From NCBI GenBank assembly GCA_913061475.1, contig CAJXUN010000010.1, forward strand, positions 37,719 through 101,718: a stretch of DNA of 64,000 nucleotides. The letters are read 5' to 3'. The notes beneath the pieces were generated by a model. That model had not been told where the DNA came from. It worked only from the letters and a program-made list of their open reading frames with translations, and ran no database searches. The stretch's first letter is position 1. Every line of letters starts with the position of its first letter. This document shows, piece by piece, positions 1 to 9,185 of this stretch. This DNA comes from an uncultured Colwellia sp. (lineage in GTDB: Bacteria > Pseudomonadota > Gammaproteobacteria > Enterobacterales > Alteromonadaceae). The position numbers and the translations under genes were made by a program.

Positions 1-139
1 CAATGGTTGCTAAGTCACAGCTTAGAGAATCGTTAATAACATTCGTCGCAAATCGCTTTATTGTGTTTTTACACCCCAATTTTAAACTGTAAAAATGTCA
101 TAAAGCAACATTGCATGACACTAATGTTAAATAACGCAC

Positions 140-167
140 AAAAAAAGCCGACATAATGTCGGCTTTT
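140..167 (-). terminator. Rho-independent terminator of erpA
   Basis: An 11-bp perfect stem (143-153 with 157-167) closes a 3-nt TAA loop. Read on the minus strand it is followed by a run of T, 20 bases past the erpA stop. The left 139 bases hold no gene that I can support. Confidence 0.85.
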
Positions 168-186
168 CGAGTTTATGGTGCTATAA

Positions 187-528
187 CTAAATCGAGAATG
201 AAGAGCCACAGCCACAAGTTGTGCTAGCATTGGGATTGTGCACTAAAAAGCGACTCCCCTCTAAACCTTCTACGTAATCAACTTCACCATCAACCAAATA
301 TTGTAAGCTCATAGGATCAATCACCATAGTGACACCTTTTTTAACTATGGTCATATCGCCGTCATTCACTTTTTCATCGAAGGTAAACCCATACGAAAAA
401 CCTGAGCAACCACCTCCCGTAACATATACCCGTAACTTCAGGTCTGGATTCTCTTCTTCCGTGATCAACGACAATACTTTAGTCGCAGCAGCGTCCGAAA
501 ATTTGATAGGTAATTCAGGATTTGACAT
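187..528 (-). CDS. erpA: Iron-sulfur cluster insertion protein ErpA
   Basis: A-type Fe-S carrier that delivers [4Fe-4S] or [2Fe-2S] clusters to apo-enzymes, including those of isoprenoid synthesis and respiration, in the cytosol. The protein matches E. coli ErpA almost throughout. It has the three family cysteines in the GGGCSGF motif and the C-terminal TCGCGSSF motif, and ends in the typical SFSI. An in-frame TTG lies three codons upstream at 537, but the ATG at 528 gives about 113 residues, the usual size, and begins at the conserved N-terminus. It is transcribed alone towards the left edge and has its own terminator. Confidence 0.96.
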   Translation of the reverse strand: MSNPELPIKFSDAAATKVLSLITEEENPDLKLRVYVTGGGCSGFSYGFTFDEKVNDGDMTIVKKGVTMVIDPMSLQYLVDGEVDYVEGLEGSRFLVHNPNASTTCGCGSSFSI

Positions 529-592
529 AAAACTCAACTTAAAACGAATGAACTAGAGCGATTATCTTAAACTTGACTGTTTTAATCAAGTA

Positions 593-1336
593 TTATGGCG
601 AACTCTGCTCAATATTATCAATACTTTTCAACCAAGGGTGAATTTGGTCAATGCGATTATATTCTTGCCATTTACCTTTTGGTAATATTGCCGCAACATT
701 AATAGTTTCTGGAATAAAGTTTTTAGGTAGAGTCAACTCACCACTAATGATCTGGAAGTACTGAAAACTAAAGGATAAATCTTTCTTTGTTAATGTCGAT
801 AACACTGACAAAGGAATAGTGGTCGGTTTATTATCTAAACTCCCCGTGATCGAGACTTCAATAAAACCTTTTGCATAACGTTTGCGTAATAATTGCTGCA
901 CCAGCACAACTTGAAAGCGATAATGATCGGGGCTTTCTGTTTTGGTTAAATTGATATTATCAATAACTAAACCGTTAGCGGCCTTTTCAGGTGCCATCAC
1001 TTTTTCATAAAAAGCGAGCTCTTTTTTTACTTGAAAATGCTCTTGTTCAATAGACTTTAAAGTTTGCTGACTGCGCTGATTAGCCATCCGCTCTACTTCA
1101 AGCTCAACATCTAAGGTATTGATACGTTTAGTCTTATCTACTAATTGCTGATAAAGAAAATCTAAACGTGTTTGCTGTTGCGCTAACGTTTGGCTTTGGT
1201 AGCTATGATAGAAGTTACCTACACGATAGCCACAAAATACCGAAATAGCGACAATGGTGAGTAGTAATATGGCTGAACGAAATGCTCCTAAGCGCATCAC
1301 GACAGTACTGAGATTTATTTTTGCTAACCAATTCAT
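593..1336 (-). CDS. DUF6776-like membrane-anchored coiled-coil protein
   Basis: Protein of unknown function. It has a short cytoplasmic N-terminus, one membrane segment at about residues 20-40, a coiled coil at about 50-110 rich in Q, L and E, and a C-terminal domain of about 130 residues with alternating hydrophobic strands that probably lies in the periplasm. The architecture and the position next to erpA fit the family labelled DUF6776, which in Pseudomonas-like genomes sits between a bactofilin gene and erpA. No bactofilin is present here. The link to cell-shape proteins is an inference from that context only. Divergent from the ClC gene, with 59 bases between the starts. Confidence 0.7.
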   Translation of the reverse strand: MNWLAKINLSTVVMRLGAFRSAILLLTIVAISVFCGYRVGNFYHSYQSQTLAQQQTRLDFLYQQLVDKTKRINTLDVELEVERMANQRSQQTLKSIEQEHFQVKKELAFYEKVMAPEKAANGLVIDNINLTKTESPDHYRFQVVLVQQLLRKRYAKGFIEVSITGSLDNKPTTIPLSVLSTLTKKDLSFSFQYFQIISGELTLPKNFIPETINVAAILPKGKWQEYNRIDQIHPWLKSIDNIEQSSP

Positions 1337-1395
1337 TTGAAAAGTATTATGATATCCAGAAGGTCTGTAAATAAGCCCAATAAAAATAACTCAAT

Positions 1396-3084
1396 ATGAA
1401 AGCAATATTCCACTTAAAAAAGCGTCTTGCCTTACCGCAAACATCTTGGCAACTATGTTTATTAGCCGCCATTGGTGGTTTTGCATCCGCCCTGTTAGTG
1501 GTGTTATTCATTTTTGCCATAGAAGGCATTCAGTTATTTTTTCTAAGCGAAAAAGATGACTATAACAGCTTATCAGCGTTAAGTCGTTTTCAATTGCCAA
1601 TTATAGGCGCCGTCATTATTATCTTCTTCGCTTGGCTAACAGGTTACAAGTATATACGTAGTGGTATTCCCTATGTCTTACATCGTTTAAAAATAGCCAA
1701 TGGTGTCATGCCATTGCGTAATACCATCAACCAGTTTATTGGCAGTACGATAGCACTTGCAGCTGGTTTTTCTGTTGGTAGAGAAGGTCCCGCAGTACAC
1801 CTAGGTGCGGCATGTAGTAGCTATATAGGCAACAAGTTAAATTTACCTTACAACGCTATTCGTAGTTTAAGCGCTTGTGGTATTGCTGCTGGCATAGCCG
1901 CTTGTTTCAATACACCGATAGCCGCCGTTTTATTTGTGATGGAAGTTATCTTACGAGAGTATAAAGTACACATTTTTATTCCGGTGATGATCGCAGCAAT
2001 TGTCGGCTCAATGACCACAAGCAGCATTTTTGGACCCACCCATGAATTTGGTTACTTTACTGCTATCAGACTAACAACTGAACATTATACTTCTTTAGCG
2101 ATACTGGGTGTTGTACTGGGCGTTATTGCCTTTGCTTTTAATCGCTATTTAATTTTAGTGATCAAACACAGTGCTCGTTTTCATATTATTCCGAGGATAC
2201 TTACCGCTGCTTTTATTACTGGTGCACTTGGCTATGCTGTGCCTTTTGCTATGGGTACAGATTTAAGTGCTATAAATTTTGCGTTACAAAGCAATGTCGA
2301 ATTGCAGCTATTGTTGGGCTTATTAGTAGCAAAAATGATCATGACTATTATGGCGCTTGGCCTTGGAATACCCGGCGGTATTATTGGACCCATTTTAGGT
2401 ATTGGCGCCATTGCCGGCACGTGTGGTTCAATAATCGCAATGCACTTTATGGGGGGTAGCATTTCTGCTAGCGACTTTGCATTAATGGGTATGGCAGGAT
2501 TTATGGCAGCCACACTCAATGCCCCGTTAGCAGCACTGCTTTGTGTGGTCGAGCTATCTAATCAAATTGAAATTATCGTACCCGCTATGATTGTGATCAC
2601 CAGTGCCTGCATTTCGTCAGGGCAGTTTTTTGGTAACCGCTCAATCTTTATTATGCAATTGGAAATTCAAGGCTTAGCTTATCGTCGGCCGCCAATAGAA
2701 AAATCTTTGCAGCGCATCGGCGTTATCGGCGTTATGGAAGAGAACATAACACTATTACAGCAAACTGATGATGACACTGTCGCAGCTGCCTTATCAAATC
2801 AAGCTTCGCCGCAGCATATTATTGCTAAAGTAACTCAACCTGATGATTCAATAGAATTTATTTTCTATCAGCAAAATAGAACTAACATTGACGATGAACC
2901 TAGCATAGAAAAACACACTTTGATCCCACTTCCCAGCCAATCATCACTCGCGGAAGCTTATTTATTACTAGTTAAGAAAAGAGCCGGCGGCGTTTATATA
3001 TATCAAGATAATCCGAACAACATTATGGGTATAATACCTTTTGACTCAATTCGCTCTTATTTAATGAAAGGAAAGACCAACTAA
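1396..3084 (+). CDS. ClC-family chloride channel or H+/Cl- antiporter
   Basis: Polytopic inner-membrane anion transporter of the ClC family, 562 residues. The gating glutamate lies in GREGP (Glu130, equivalent to Glu148 of E. coli ClcA). The selectivity segments are RSGIP at about 89 and GIPGGIIGPILGIG at about 320. About 150 C-terminal residues form a cytoplasmic domain that is probably a degenerate CBS pair. The residue matching the internal proton glutamate (E203 in ClcA) is Val184, in the segment LFVMEVIL, as in vertebrate channel-type ClCs. The ATG has no clear Shine-Dalgarno sequence. The stop overlaps the hemJ start (TAATG), so the two are translationally coupled. Confidence 0.9.
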   Translation: MKAIFHLKKRLALPQTSWQLCLLAAIGGFASALLVVLFIFAIEGIQLFFLSEKDDYNSLSALSRFQLPIIGAVIIIFFAWLTGYKYIRSGIPYVLHRLKIANGVMPLRNTINQFIGSTIALAAGFSVGREGPAVHLGAACSSYIGNKLNLPYNAIRSLSACGIAAGIAACFNTPIAAVLFVMEVILREYKVHIFIPVMIAAIVGSMTTSSIFGPTHEFGYFTAIRLTTEHYTSLAILGVVLGVIAFAFNRYLILVIKHSARFHIIPRILTAAFITGALGYAVPFAMGTDLSAINFALQSNVELQLLLGLLVAKMIMTIMALGLGIPGGIIGPILGIGAIAGTCGSIIAMHFMGGSISASDFALMGMAGFMAATLNAPLAALLCVVELSNQIEIIVPAMIVITSACISSGQFFGNRSIFIMQLEIQGLAYRRPPIEKSLQRIGVIGVMEENITLLQQTDDDTVAAALSNQASPQHIIAKVTQPDDSIEFIFYQQNRTNIDDEPSIEKHTLIPLPSQSSLAEAYLLLVKKRAGGVYIYQDNPNNIMGIIPFDSIRSYLMKGKTN

Positions 3085-3515
3085 TGAATACCCTCCTTTG
3101 GCTTAAAGCATTTCACGTTATATTTATGGTGGCATGGTTTGCCGGTATTTTTTATTTGCCACGTATCTTCGTCAATCACGCCGAGTCAAGTGAGCCATTA
3201 GTACATCAGCAACTTAAGGGCATGGAGCGTCGATTACTCTACTTTGTTACCCCCTTTGCCATTTTTACCGTTTTATTGGGTATCGCGATTATTTATCAAT
3301 ATGGTTACCCATGGTTTGTTGCAGCTAAGTGGTTGCACGTAAAAATATCACTGGTCGTATTGTTACTGATTTACCATGGCTACTGCTTTAAACTAGTCAA
3401 CACTTTTGCCGCAGATAAAAACACACGCTCCGGTAAATTTTATAGATTTTTCAATGAAATACCGGTAATTATTTTATTTATCGTCATCATATTAGTCTAT
3501 GTAAAGCCATTTTAG
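3084..3515 (+). CDS. hemJ: Protoporphyrinogen IX oxidase HemJ (CopD/UPF0093 family)
   Basis: Small membrane protein of 143 residues with four predicted transmembrane helices. HemJ oxidises protoporphyrinogen IX to protoporphyrin IX in the penultimate step of haem synthesis. The first helix carries the family histidine (His11 in LKAFHVIFMVAWFAG). A further His/Lys pair lies in KWLHVKISLV near residue 90. Length and spacing are typical. Its start overlaps the ClC stop by one base. hemL, another tetrapyrrole gene, is 2.4 kb away on the same strand but not in the same operon. Confidence 0.9.
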   Translation: MNTLLWLKAFHVIFMVAWFAGIFYLPRIFVNHAESSEPLVHQQLKGMERRLLYFVTPFAIFTVLLGIAIIYQYGYPWFVAAKWLHVKISLVVLLLIYHGYCFKLVNTFAADKNTRSGKFYRFFNEIPVIILFIVIILVYVKPF

Positions 3516-3695
3516 TTGGATTGGGTCTATTGGCGTTTTATTTTAGTCTCTGCTCTAGGATATAGGTGCTTAGCGAAAGCAGGACGCGGTAAGCTTTGCG
3601 TAAAATGCACTTGGAACAATCACACATTACATAAGCGCCTTGATAACCATCTTTTTAAAGCGTACCAGCACTATACGATGAAAGATCAACAGACC

Positions 3696-4571
3696 CTAGT
3701 GAAAATAATCAAGCCACAAGGATCTATCGTTTAAAACCTCGCGGCTTTTTTCTGATAATAAAGGGTTTTTTAATGTGAAAACTTTACGTTGCGGTAAATT
3801 TGCTTTTACTAAAATATTTTGAGTTACAGGATGCTGTAAAAAGAATTCATTAAACGCCCCAGAGTCAACTATTGCAGAAAAACCCTCATGTATTCGCTGC
3901 GCCAAGCGATGATTAGCCTTGTTGGTAAAAAAATACATTGGTGCGGGATATTTTAGTAAAAAATGCTCTTCAACAACAAACTGACTTTTATTTTCTATTT
4001 CAATCCAAGGTTCGTGCAGAGCCCGAGGAAAATAATCAAAGCGACGCTTCTCCAACATGGACAATAACGAAACGGCATTTCCTTCGATGACATCAAAGCC
4101 ATTAGCTCGCAAAATGTCGCTATCTGGCCAATCATAACCTTGACCTGCCGACATTTTTTTTAATTGCTCTAGCGTGATGTTTGGCGAAAAGATAGCCATA
4201 TCATCATGACGAATAATCGCTAGGCGCACTCCCATAAGGCCCTTTAATATCGGGATATAAATAGCTTGTAAGTTTTGCTCTAGGTTATGAGATGTCATCC
4301 GCCAAGTAACATCAATAGTTTCTCCCTGCTGCACCATTATTGATGTTCTACCTTGCGACATCTCTACGACCACAGGCTTAAGTTGAAACTCGCCATATTT
4401 ATCTTGTGAGGCTGCCAAAATTAATTTCAGTAAATCAATGTAGTATTTTTGTTTAGGATCAGCGTGTGATTCAGAAATATTATACCTAATAACATCAATA
4501 GCTTGTGTATTAGCACAGTTGAAAAAAATAAGAATAATAACGGGAAATAAGAGAAGTTTTCGCATATCCAT
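3696..4571 (-). CDS. Periplasmic substrate-binding-like protein (SBP_bac_3 type)
   Basis: 291-residue exported protein with a signal peptide that ends near the AxA-like site before AIDVIRYN. The Cys in the signal region is not in a convincing lipobox. The body resembles the type-3 periplasmic amino-acid-binding fold: an opening strand followed by YYIDLLKLILAAS, a central hinge near LKGLMGVRLAII, and a late helix RIHEGFSAIVDSGAFNEFF as in SBP_bac_3 proteins. No permease or ATPase is adjacent, so it is an orphan and could serve as a sensor or scavenger. Ligand unknown. Start ATG with an AAGGA/AGG sequence upstream; a second ATG lies two codons in. It is convergent with hemJ across 180 bases that I do not read as coding. 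Confidence 0.65.
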   Translation of the reverse strand: MDMRKLLLFPVIILIFFNCANTQAIDVIRYNISESHADPKQKYYIDLLKLILAASQDKYGEFQLKPVVVEMSQGRTSIMVQQGETIDVTWRMTSHNLEQNLQAIYIPILKGLMGVRLAIIRHDDMAIFSPNITLEQLKKMSAGQGYDWPDSDILRANGFDVIEGNAVSLLSMLEKRRFDYFPRALHEPWIEIENKSQFVVEEHFLLKYPAPMYFFTNKANHRLAQRIHEGFSAIVDSGAFNEFFLQHPVTQNILVKANLPQRKVFTLKNPLLSEKSREVLNDRSLWLDYFH

Positions 4572-4820
4572 TGCAACCTAGTTCCTTGTGTAGCTTTAAT
4601 TATAAACTAGTTCCAGAAAATTTCTATTGCGCTTAGTGCTTAGCTTATTTTCTTAACCCAAATCAAGATAATACATTCTCAGTATTCATATTTTATGCTA
4701 TATTTCGCTGCAATTTTTTGTTGTTGTCGGCTCAAAAACAGCAACTCACTAGCTAATGAAATTATCAAGGTAAGTCAACTCACCATATTGATAATGATTT
4801 CGAGAATTTAGGTATCAACT

Positions 4821-5831
4821 ATGATGAAATTTGAAGGAAGCCATATATTATCTGTCTCGCAATTTGATAGAGAAAGTATTTCCCGTATTTTAGAGATTTC
4901 AACCTTAATGGCGCCCTACGCCATGCGTAAAAAGCGCTGCCATGTCTTAGAGGGAGCAATATTAAGTAATTTATTTTTTGAACCTAGCACTCGCACACGC
5001 GTAAGTTTTGGAACCGCATTTAATTTACTCGGTGGCTTTGTCAGAGAAACCGTTGGCCAAGAGAACTCATCGTTGTCAAAGGGTGAGTCTTTGTTTGACA
5101 CTGCTCGCGTGATTAGTGGCTATTCTGATGTTATTGCTATGCGCCATCCAACGATGCACTCTGTTGAAGAGTTTGCCAAAGGAAGTAGCGTACCCGTAAT
5201 TAACGGTGGTGACGGCGCTAACGAGCATCCAACTCAGGCCTTACTTGATCTATTTACCATACAGTCTGAAATGGCGCGCTATGATATGGGCTTAGACAAC
5301 TTAAATATTGTTTTAATGGGTGATCTAAAACACGGGAGAACCGTGCACTCGCTATCAAAGTTACTAAGCTTATATAACAATATTAAAATCACTATGATTG
5401 CCCCTAATGCATTGCAAATGCCTGACAGTATCGTGTCGACCTTGACCAATGCCGGACACCAGGTGGTTATTACCGATAAAATCGAAGGCAATTTAGCCTG
5501 TGACGTTATTTATCAGACCCGGATACAACAAGAGCGATTTGCCAGCAAAGATGAAGCTGACTTATATCGTGGACACTTCAGCCTCAATCGAGGTGTATAT
5601 CAGCAATATTGCCATGACCATACCGTTATCATGCACCCATTACCACGAGACTCTCGTGCCGAAGCCAATGAATTAGATATCGATTTAAATGACTTGGATA
5701 ATTTAGCGATATTCCGTCAGGCTCAAAATGGCGTACTGGTACGTATGGCATTATTTGCTTTAAGTTTAGGCGTTGAAAATCAATTACATCATTTCGAAAA
5801 GCCCGTAACTTGGCACACCAATAAATACTAA
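4821..5831 (+). CDS. pyrB: Aspartate carbamoyltransferase catalytic chain
   Basis: Catalyses carbamoyl phosphate + L-aspartate to N-carbamoyl-L-aspartate, the committed step of pyrimidine synthesis. Signature elements are FFEPSTRTRVSF (carbamoyl-phosphate binding), MRHP, GDGANEHPTQALLDL, a GDLKHGRTVHSL segment and MHPLPR. At 336 residues it is about 25 longer than E. coli PyrB. No pyrI regulatory-chain gene follows, so CTP feedback through PyrI is not encoded here. The start is ATGATG, with AGG about 8 bases upstream of the first ATG. The 249-bp upstream region has AT-rich -10-like sequences but no obvious UMP-sensitive attenuator. Confidence 0.96.
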   Translation: MMKFEGSHILSVSQFDRESISRILEISTLMAPYAMRKKRCHVLEGAILSNLFFEPSTRTRVSFGTAFNLLGGFVRETVGQENSSLSKGESLFDTARVISGYSDVIAMRHPTMHSVEEFAKGSSVPVINGGDGANEHPTQALLDLFTIQSEMARYDMGLDNLNIVLMGDLKHGRTVHSLSKLLSLYNNIKITMIAPNALQMPDSIVSTLTNAGHQVVITDKIEGNLACDVIYQTRIQQERFASKDEADLYRGHFSLNRGVYQQYCHDHTVIMHPLPRDSRAEANELDIDLNDLDNLAIFRQAQNGVLVRMALFALSLGVENQLHHFEKPVTWHTNKY

Positions 5832-5876
5832 TTTTAACCTCGACAGTTAGGTTACGTTAACAATGAGTAGCATATT

Positions 5877-7160
5877 ATGACAAAGAATTCACAGCAATTA
5901 TTTAATGACGCGCAAGATATTATTCCTGGTGGCGTAAATTCGCCAGTACGTGCTTTTAATGGCGTTGGCGGTACACCGGTATTTATTAAACGAGCGCAAG
6001 GCGCTTATATTTTTGATGCCGAAGATAAAAAGTACGTTGACTACGTTGGCTCTTGGGGTCCAATGATCCTGGGTCATAATCACCCAGCTATTCTTGAAGC
6101 AGTTATTAACACGGCACAAAACGGTCTTAGCTTTGGTGCGCCAACTGAGCTCGAAATCACCATGGCAGAAAAAGTTCGCGAAATTGTGCCATCAATGGAA
6201 AAGTTACGAATGGTGAGCTCTGGCACTGAAGCGACTATGAGCGCTATACGATTAGCGCGTGGCTTTACCGGTCGCGACAAAATATTAAAATTTGAAGGTT
6301 GTTATCATGGCCATGCCGACTCATTACTAGTCAAAGCGGGCTCCGGCATGTTAACTATGGGCGTACCAAGCTCTCCTGGCATTCCAAATGACGTTGCTAA
6401 GCACACACTAACCGTTAGCTACAATAATATCGAAGAAGTAAAAGAAATCTTTGCCAAGTTAGGTAATGAAATTGCTTGTATTATTGTTGAACCCGTTGCT
6501 GGCAATATGAACTGCATTCCCCCTGTCGAAGGTTTCTTGGAAGGATTACGAGCAATTTGTGATCAATACGAGAGTGTATTGATCTTTGATGAAGTAATGA
6601 CAGGATTTCGCGTCGCTTTAGGTGGCGCTCAAGCACACTACAATATCGTGCCTGACTTGACTACTTTAGGTAAGGTTATTGGCGGCGGCATGCCAGTGGG
6701 AGCATTTGGTGGTAAAAAAGAAATAATGGATTATATTGCCCCCGTTGGCCCGGTTTATCAAGCGGGTACGTTATCAGGCAATCCAATAGCTATGGCAGCT
6801 GGTTTGGCGTCACTAAATGAGCTTTGTAAGGGCAATAAACATCAACAGCTTAGTGATGCTACCGAAAAACTCGCAATGGGCTTAAAAGCCGCAGCAGAAC
6901 GCAATGGCATATCACTATCAATTAATTACGTTGGTGCTATGTTCGGCTTCTTCTTTACTGAAGAAGAGCATATTACTTGTTTCGCGCAAGCAACAGCTTG
7001 TGATGGCGAAAAGTTCAAACGTTTCTTTCATTTAATGTTAGAAGAAGGCGTTTATCTTGCACCTTCTGCGTTTGAAGCTGGCTTTTTATCAACCGCACAT
7101 GGCGACGAAGAAATTGAGTTTACCTTAGCAGCAGCTGACCGATGCTTCGCTCAACTATAG
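5877..7160 (+). CDS. hemL: Glutamate-1-semialdehyde 2,1-aminomutase
   Basis: PLP-dependent enzyme that converts glutamate-1-semialdehyde to 5-aminolevulinate in the C5 haem pathway, in the cytosol. The protein (427 residues, normal length) carries the N-terminal [11 protein letters not shown] motif, [16 protein letters not shown], the cofactor-binding [10 protein letters not shown], and the Schiff-base lysine in [18 protein letters not shown]. It begins 45 bases after pyrB and ends in a shared bidirectional terminator. Confidence 0.97.
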   Translation: MTKNSQQLFNDAQDIIPGGVNSPVRAFNGVGGTPVFIKRAQGAYIFDAEDKKYVDYVGSWGPMILGHNHPAILEAVINTAQNGLSFGAPTELEITMAEKVREIVPSMEKLRMVSSGTEATMSAIRLARGFTGRDKILKFEGCYHGHADSLLVKAGSGMLTMGVPSSPGIPNDVAKHTLTVSYNNIEEVKEIFAKLGNEIACIIVEPVAGNMNCIPPVEGFLEGLRAICDQYESVLIFDEVMTGFRVALGGAQAHYNIVPDLTTLGKVIGGGMPVGAFGGKKEIMDYIAPVGPVYQAGTLSGNPIAMAAGLASLNELCKGNKHQQLSDATEKLAMGLKAAAERNGISLSINYVGAMFGFFFTEEEHITCFAQATACDGEKFKRFFHLMLEEGVYLAPSAFEAGFLSTAHGDEEIEFTLAAADRCFAQL

Positions 7161-7191
7161 ACTGCTAGCGTTAGTAGAGTTTGCAGACAAT

Positions 7192-7222
7192 AAAAAAGGT
7201 AAGCATGATGCTTACCTTTTTT
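7192..7222. terminator. Bidirectional terminator between hemL and sspB
   Basis: A 14-bp perfect stem (7192-7205 with 7209-7222) has a 3-base loop, six A on the left and six T on the right. It can stop transcription from hemL (+) and from the sspAB side (-). Confidence 0.9.
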
Positions 7223-7261
7223 GAACAGCTATTATTTAGCATCTAGCTAAACTAGTCGTCT

Positions 7262-7738
7262 TTATTTCTTTACTACTGACAGACTAGGCTTCTTTGCTTT
7301 TGACGGCGGAGCGCTTTGCACCTTAGTCGTCGAATCTGGCTTTTTATCAACCGCTTTCACTGTCGACATCTTAACGGGTGATGACTCAGATTCTTCAACA
7401 ATTTCGCTTGGCTCAGCATGTTCAATCGCTAACGATGTGCCGGCACCATTCTCTTTCGCATAAATGGCGGCAACAGCACCGTACGGTACGCACATATTTT
7501 CTAATTTACCGCCAAAACGAGCACTCAACTCAATAGACACATCGCCTAATGAGATAGCGCCAACCGCAGACGCAGAAACATTTAACACGATTTGTCCATC
7601 ATTGACATAAGACATAGGCACCATAACACCGTAAACACTGACATCAACAACGATGTAAGGCGTTAAACCATTATCAGAAATCCAGTCATAAAAAGCCTTA
7701 ACAATATAAGGCTTACTTGAGGTCATTTCGCTTGTCAT
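7262..7738 (-). CDS. sspB: ClpXP protease specificity-enhancing factor SspB
   Basis: Adaptor that tethers ssrA-tagged and some other substrates to ClpXP. The first 110 or so residues form the substrate-binding Sm-like domain (SSKPYIVKAFYDWISDNGLTP, then FGGK and YGAVAAIYAKENG). A low-complexity linker rich in S, P and K follows. The protein ends in LSVVKK, matching the XB peptide that docks on the ClpX zinc-binding domain. Start ATG at 7738; another in-frame ATG lies four codons in. It lies 11 bases after sspA in the usual sspAB order. Confidence 0.95.
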   Translation of the reverse strand: MTSEMTSSKPYIVKAFYDWISDNGLTPYIVVDVSVYGVMVPMSYVNDGQIVLNVSASAVGAISLGDVSIELSARFGGKLENMCVPYGAVAAIYAKENGAGTSLAIEHAEPSEIVEESESSPVKMSTVKAVDKKPDSTTKVQSAPPSKAKKPSLSVVKK

Positions 7739-7749
7739 TATGATGTTCT

Positions 7750-8391
7750 TTATACTGGCGCGCCAAAGCGAAGTTCACGCTCCGACTCTGTTAATGATGC
7801 TTGAAAAGATTCACGTTCAAACACTTTTAACATGTAAGATTTCAGCTCTTTTGAGCCTTGACCTTCAAGCTCAATACCCATAACAGGTAAGCGCCACAAT
7901 AAAGGAGCTAAATAACAATCAACTAAGCTGAATTCTTCACTCATAAAGTAAGGTGCTTCATTCAAAATAGGAGCAACACTTAACAAGCTTTCTTTCAGTT
8001 CTTGACGCGCTTTTGCCGCTGCGTCAGCTGGTCCGTTATAGATAGTTTTCGCTAAGCTATACCAGTCTTGCTCCATGCGATACATCATTAAACGACTACG
8101 GCCACGTGACACTGGATAAACCGGCATCAGTGGTGGGTGAGGAAAACGCTCATCCAAGTATTCAATAATAATTGATGCTTCATAAAGTGCTAAATCACGA
8201 TCAATTAACGTAGGCACAGTGCCATAAGGATTCAAATCAAGTAAATCCTCTGGTAAATTGGCTAAGTCAACCAAATGGATGTCAACACCGACACCCTTCT
8301 CTGCCAACACGATGCGAGTTTGATGACTATACATATCATCTGCATGTGAATATAAAGTCATAACAGAGCGTTTGTTTGCGGCTATGGCCAT
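7750..8391 (-). CDS. sspA: Stringent starvation protein A (RNA polymerase-associated, GST fold)
   Basis: Glutathione-S-transferase-fold protein that binds RNA polymerase and alters transcription in starvation and acid stress; it lacks GST activity in studied relatives. The sequence has the N-terminal thioredoxin-like domain (VMTLYSHADDMYSHQTRIVLAEKG), the LNPYGTVPTL and YEASIIIEYLDERFPHPPLMP segments, and an all-helical C-terminal half. The length of 213 residues is normal. GGAG lies 6 bases before the ATG. A strong hairpin upstream separates it from petC. Confidence 0.95.
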   Translation of the reverse strand: MAIAANKRSVMTLYSHADDMYSHQTRIVLAEKGVGVDIHLVDLANLPEDLLDLNPYGTVPTLIDRDLALYEASIIIEYLDERFPHPPLMPVYPVSRGRSRLMMYRMEQDWYSLAKTIYNGPADAAAKARQELKESLLSVAPILNEAPYFMSEEFSLVDCYLAPLLWRLPVMGIELEGQGSKELKSYMLKVFERESFQASLTESERELRFGAPV

Positions 8392-8428
8392 AATGCCTCC
8401 AAAAAATTCTTAATAAAAAACTAACAAA

Positions 8429-8444
8429 GGGGGCCAAAGCCCCC
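8429..8444 (-). terminator. Hairpin after petC, before sspA
   Basis: A six-base GC-only stem (GGGGGC with GCCCCC) and CAAA loop are followed on the minus strand by TTTGTTAGTTTTTT. It lies 43 bases past the petC stop and 38 bases before the sspA start, so it would end or attenuate petABC transcription before sspA. Confidence 0.6.
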
Positions 8445-8486
8445 AGTAATATCTAAAGTTTACACTGTTTTATCAAACATTAGTAA

Positions 8487-9185
8487 CTAGTGTACATCTC
8501 TCCAGTATTCTTTCTTCAATAAATATGAAAAGAATAACAGGATAAATAAGAAACCTATGACCCAATAACCCATGCTTTCACGCTCAAGTTTATTTGGCTC
8601 ACCGGTATATTCCAAGAAGTTGGTTAAATCACGAGCAAATTCATCATATTCTTCTGCTGTCATTGAACCACCAGTAGCCTCAGAAAGGTTACCGTGCTCA
8701 TCTATAGTGCGCACGCCTTGAAGGTTTTGTAATACATGTGGCATACCAACATCGGGGAAGACCTTATTATTTACACCGAATGGACGACTTTCATCAACAT
8801 AGAAAGAGCGTAAATAAGTGTAGATATAGTCCGGGCTTCTAAAGCGCGCTTCCAATGTTAAATCTGGCGGCGTGCTACCAAACCATTTTGCGGCTTCTTT
8901 AGCTGGCATAGTATTAGTAATATGATCACCGACTTTTTCACCGGTATACATATAATTTGCTAAACCATCAGCATCTGAAATTCCCAAATCAGCAAAGGTA
9001 CGATTGTAACGTTGATATTTCAATTCATGACAAGCTAAACAATTATTAATGTAAGCTTCAAAGCCACGTTTTAAAGACGCTTTGTCACGTAAGTCGTTAT
9101 TCGCTTTATCCAAGTCCATGCTAGGGCCTGCAGCTATCGCTAGCATAGGTAGCACAGCTAAAACTGCTAAAATAATTTTTTTCAT
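8487..9185 (-). CDS. petC: Cytochrome c1 of the bc1 complex
   Basis: Haem-binding subunit of ubiquinol-cytochrome c reductase that passes electrons from the Rieske centre to soluble or membrane cytochromes. It has a signal peptide cut near residue 19, a CLACH haem site at Cys49/Cys52/His53, a candidate axial methionine in DVGMPHVL, and one C-terminal membrane anchor (WVIGFLFILLFFSYLL) followed by a basic tail. The start overlaps the petB stop by one base (TAATG). Last gene of petABC. Confidence 0.95.
   Translation of the reverse strand: MKKIILAVLAVLPMLAIAAGPSMDLDKANNDLRDKASLKRGFEAYINNCLACHELKYQRYNRTFADLGISDADGLANYMYTGEKVGDHITNTMPAKEAAKWFGSTPPDLTLEARFRSPDYIYTYLRSFYVDESRPFGVNNKVFPDVGMPHVLQNLQGVRTIDEHGNLSEATGGSMTAEEYDEFARDLTNFLEYTGEPNKLERESMGYWVIGFLFILLFFSYLLKKEYWRDVH

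Noticed and set aside
3516..3734. TTG-initiated 72-codon frame directly after hemJ
   Set aside because: No ribosome site, composition unlike a protein, and it overlaps the 3' end of the minus-strand binding-protein gene; most likely non-coding.
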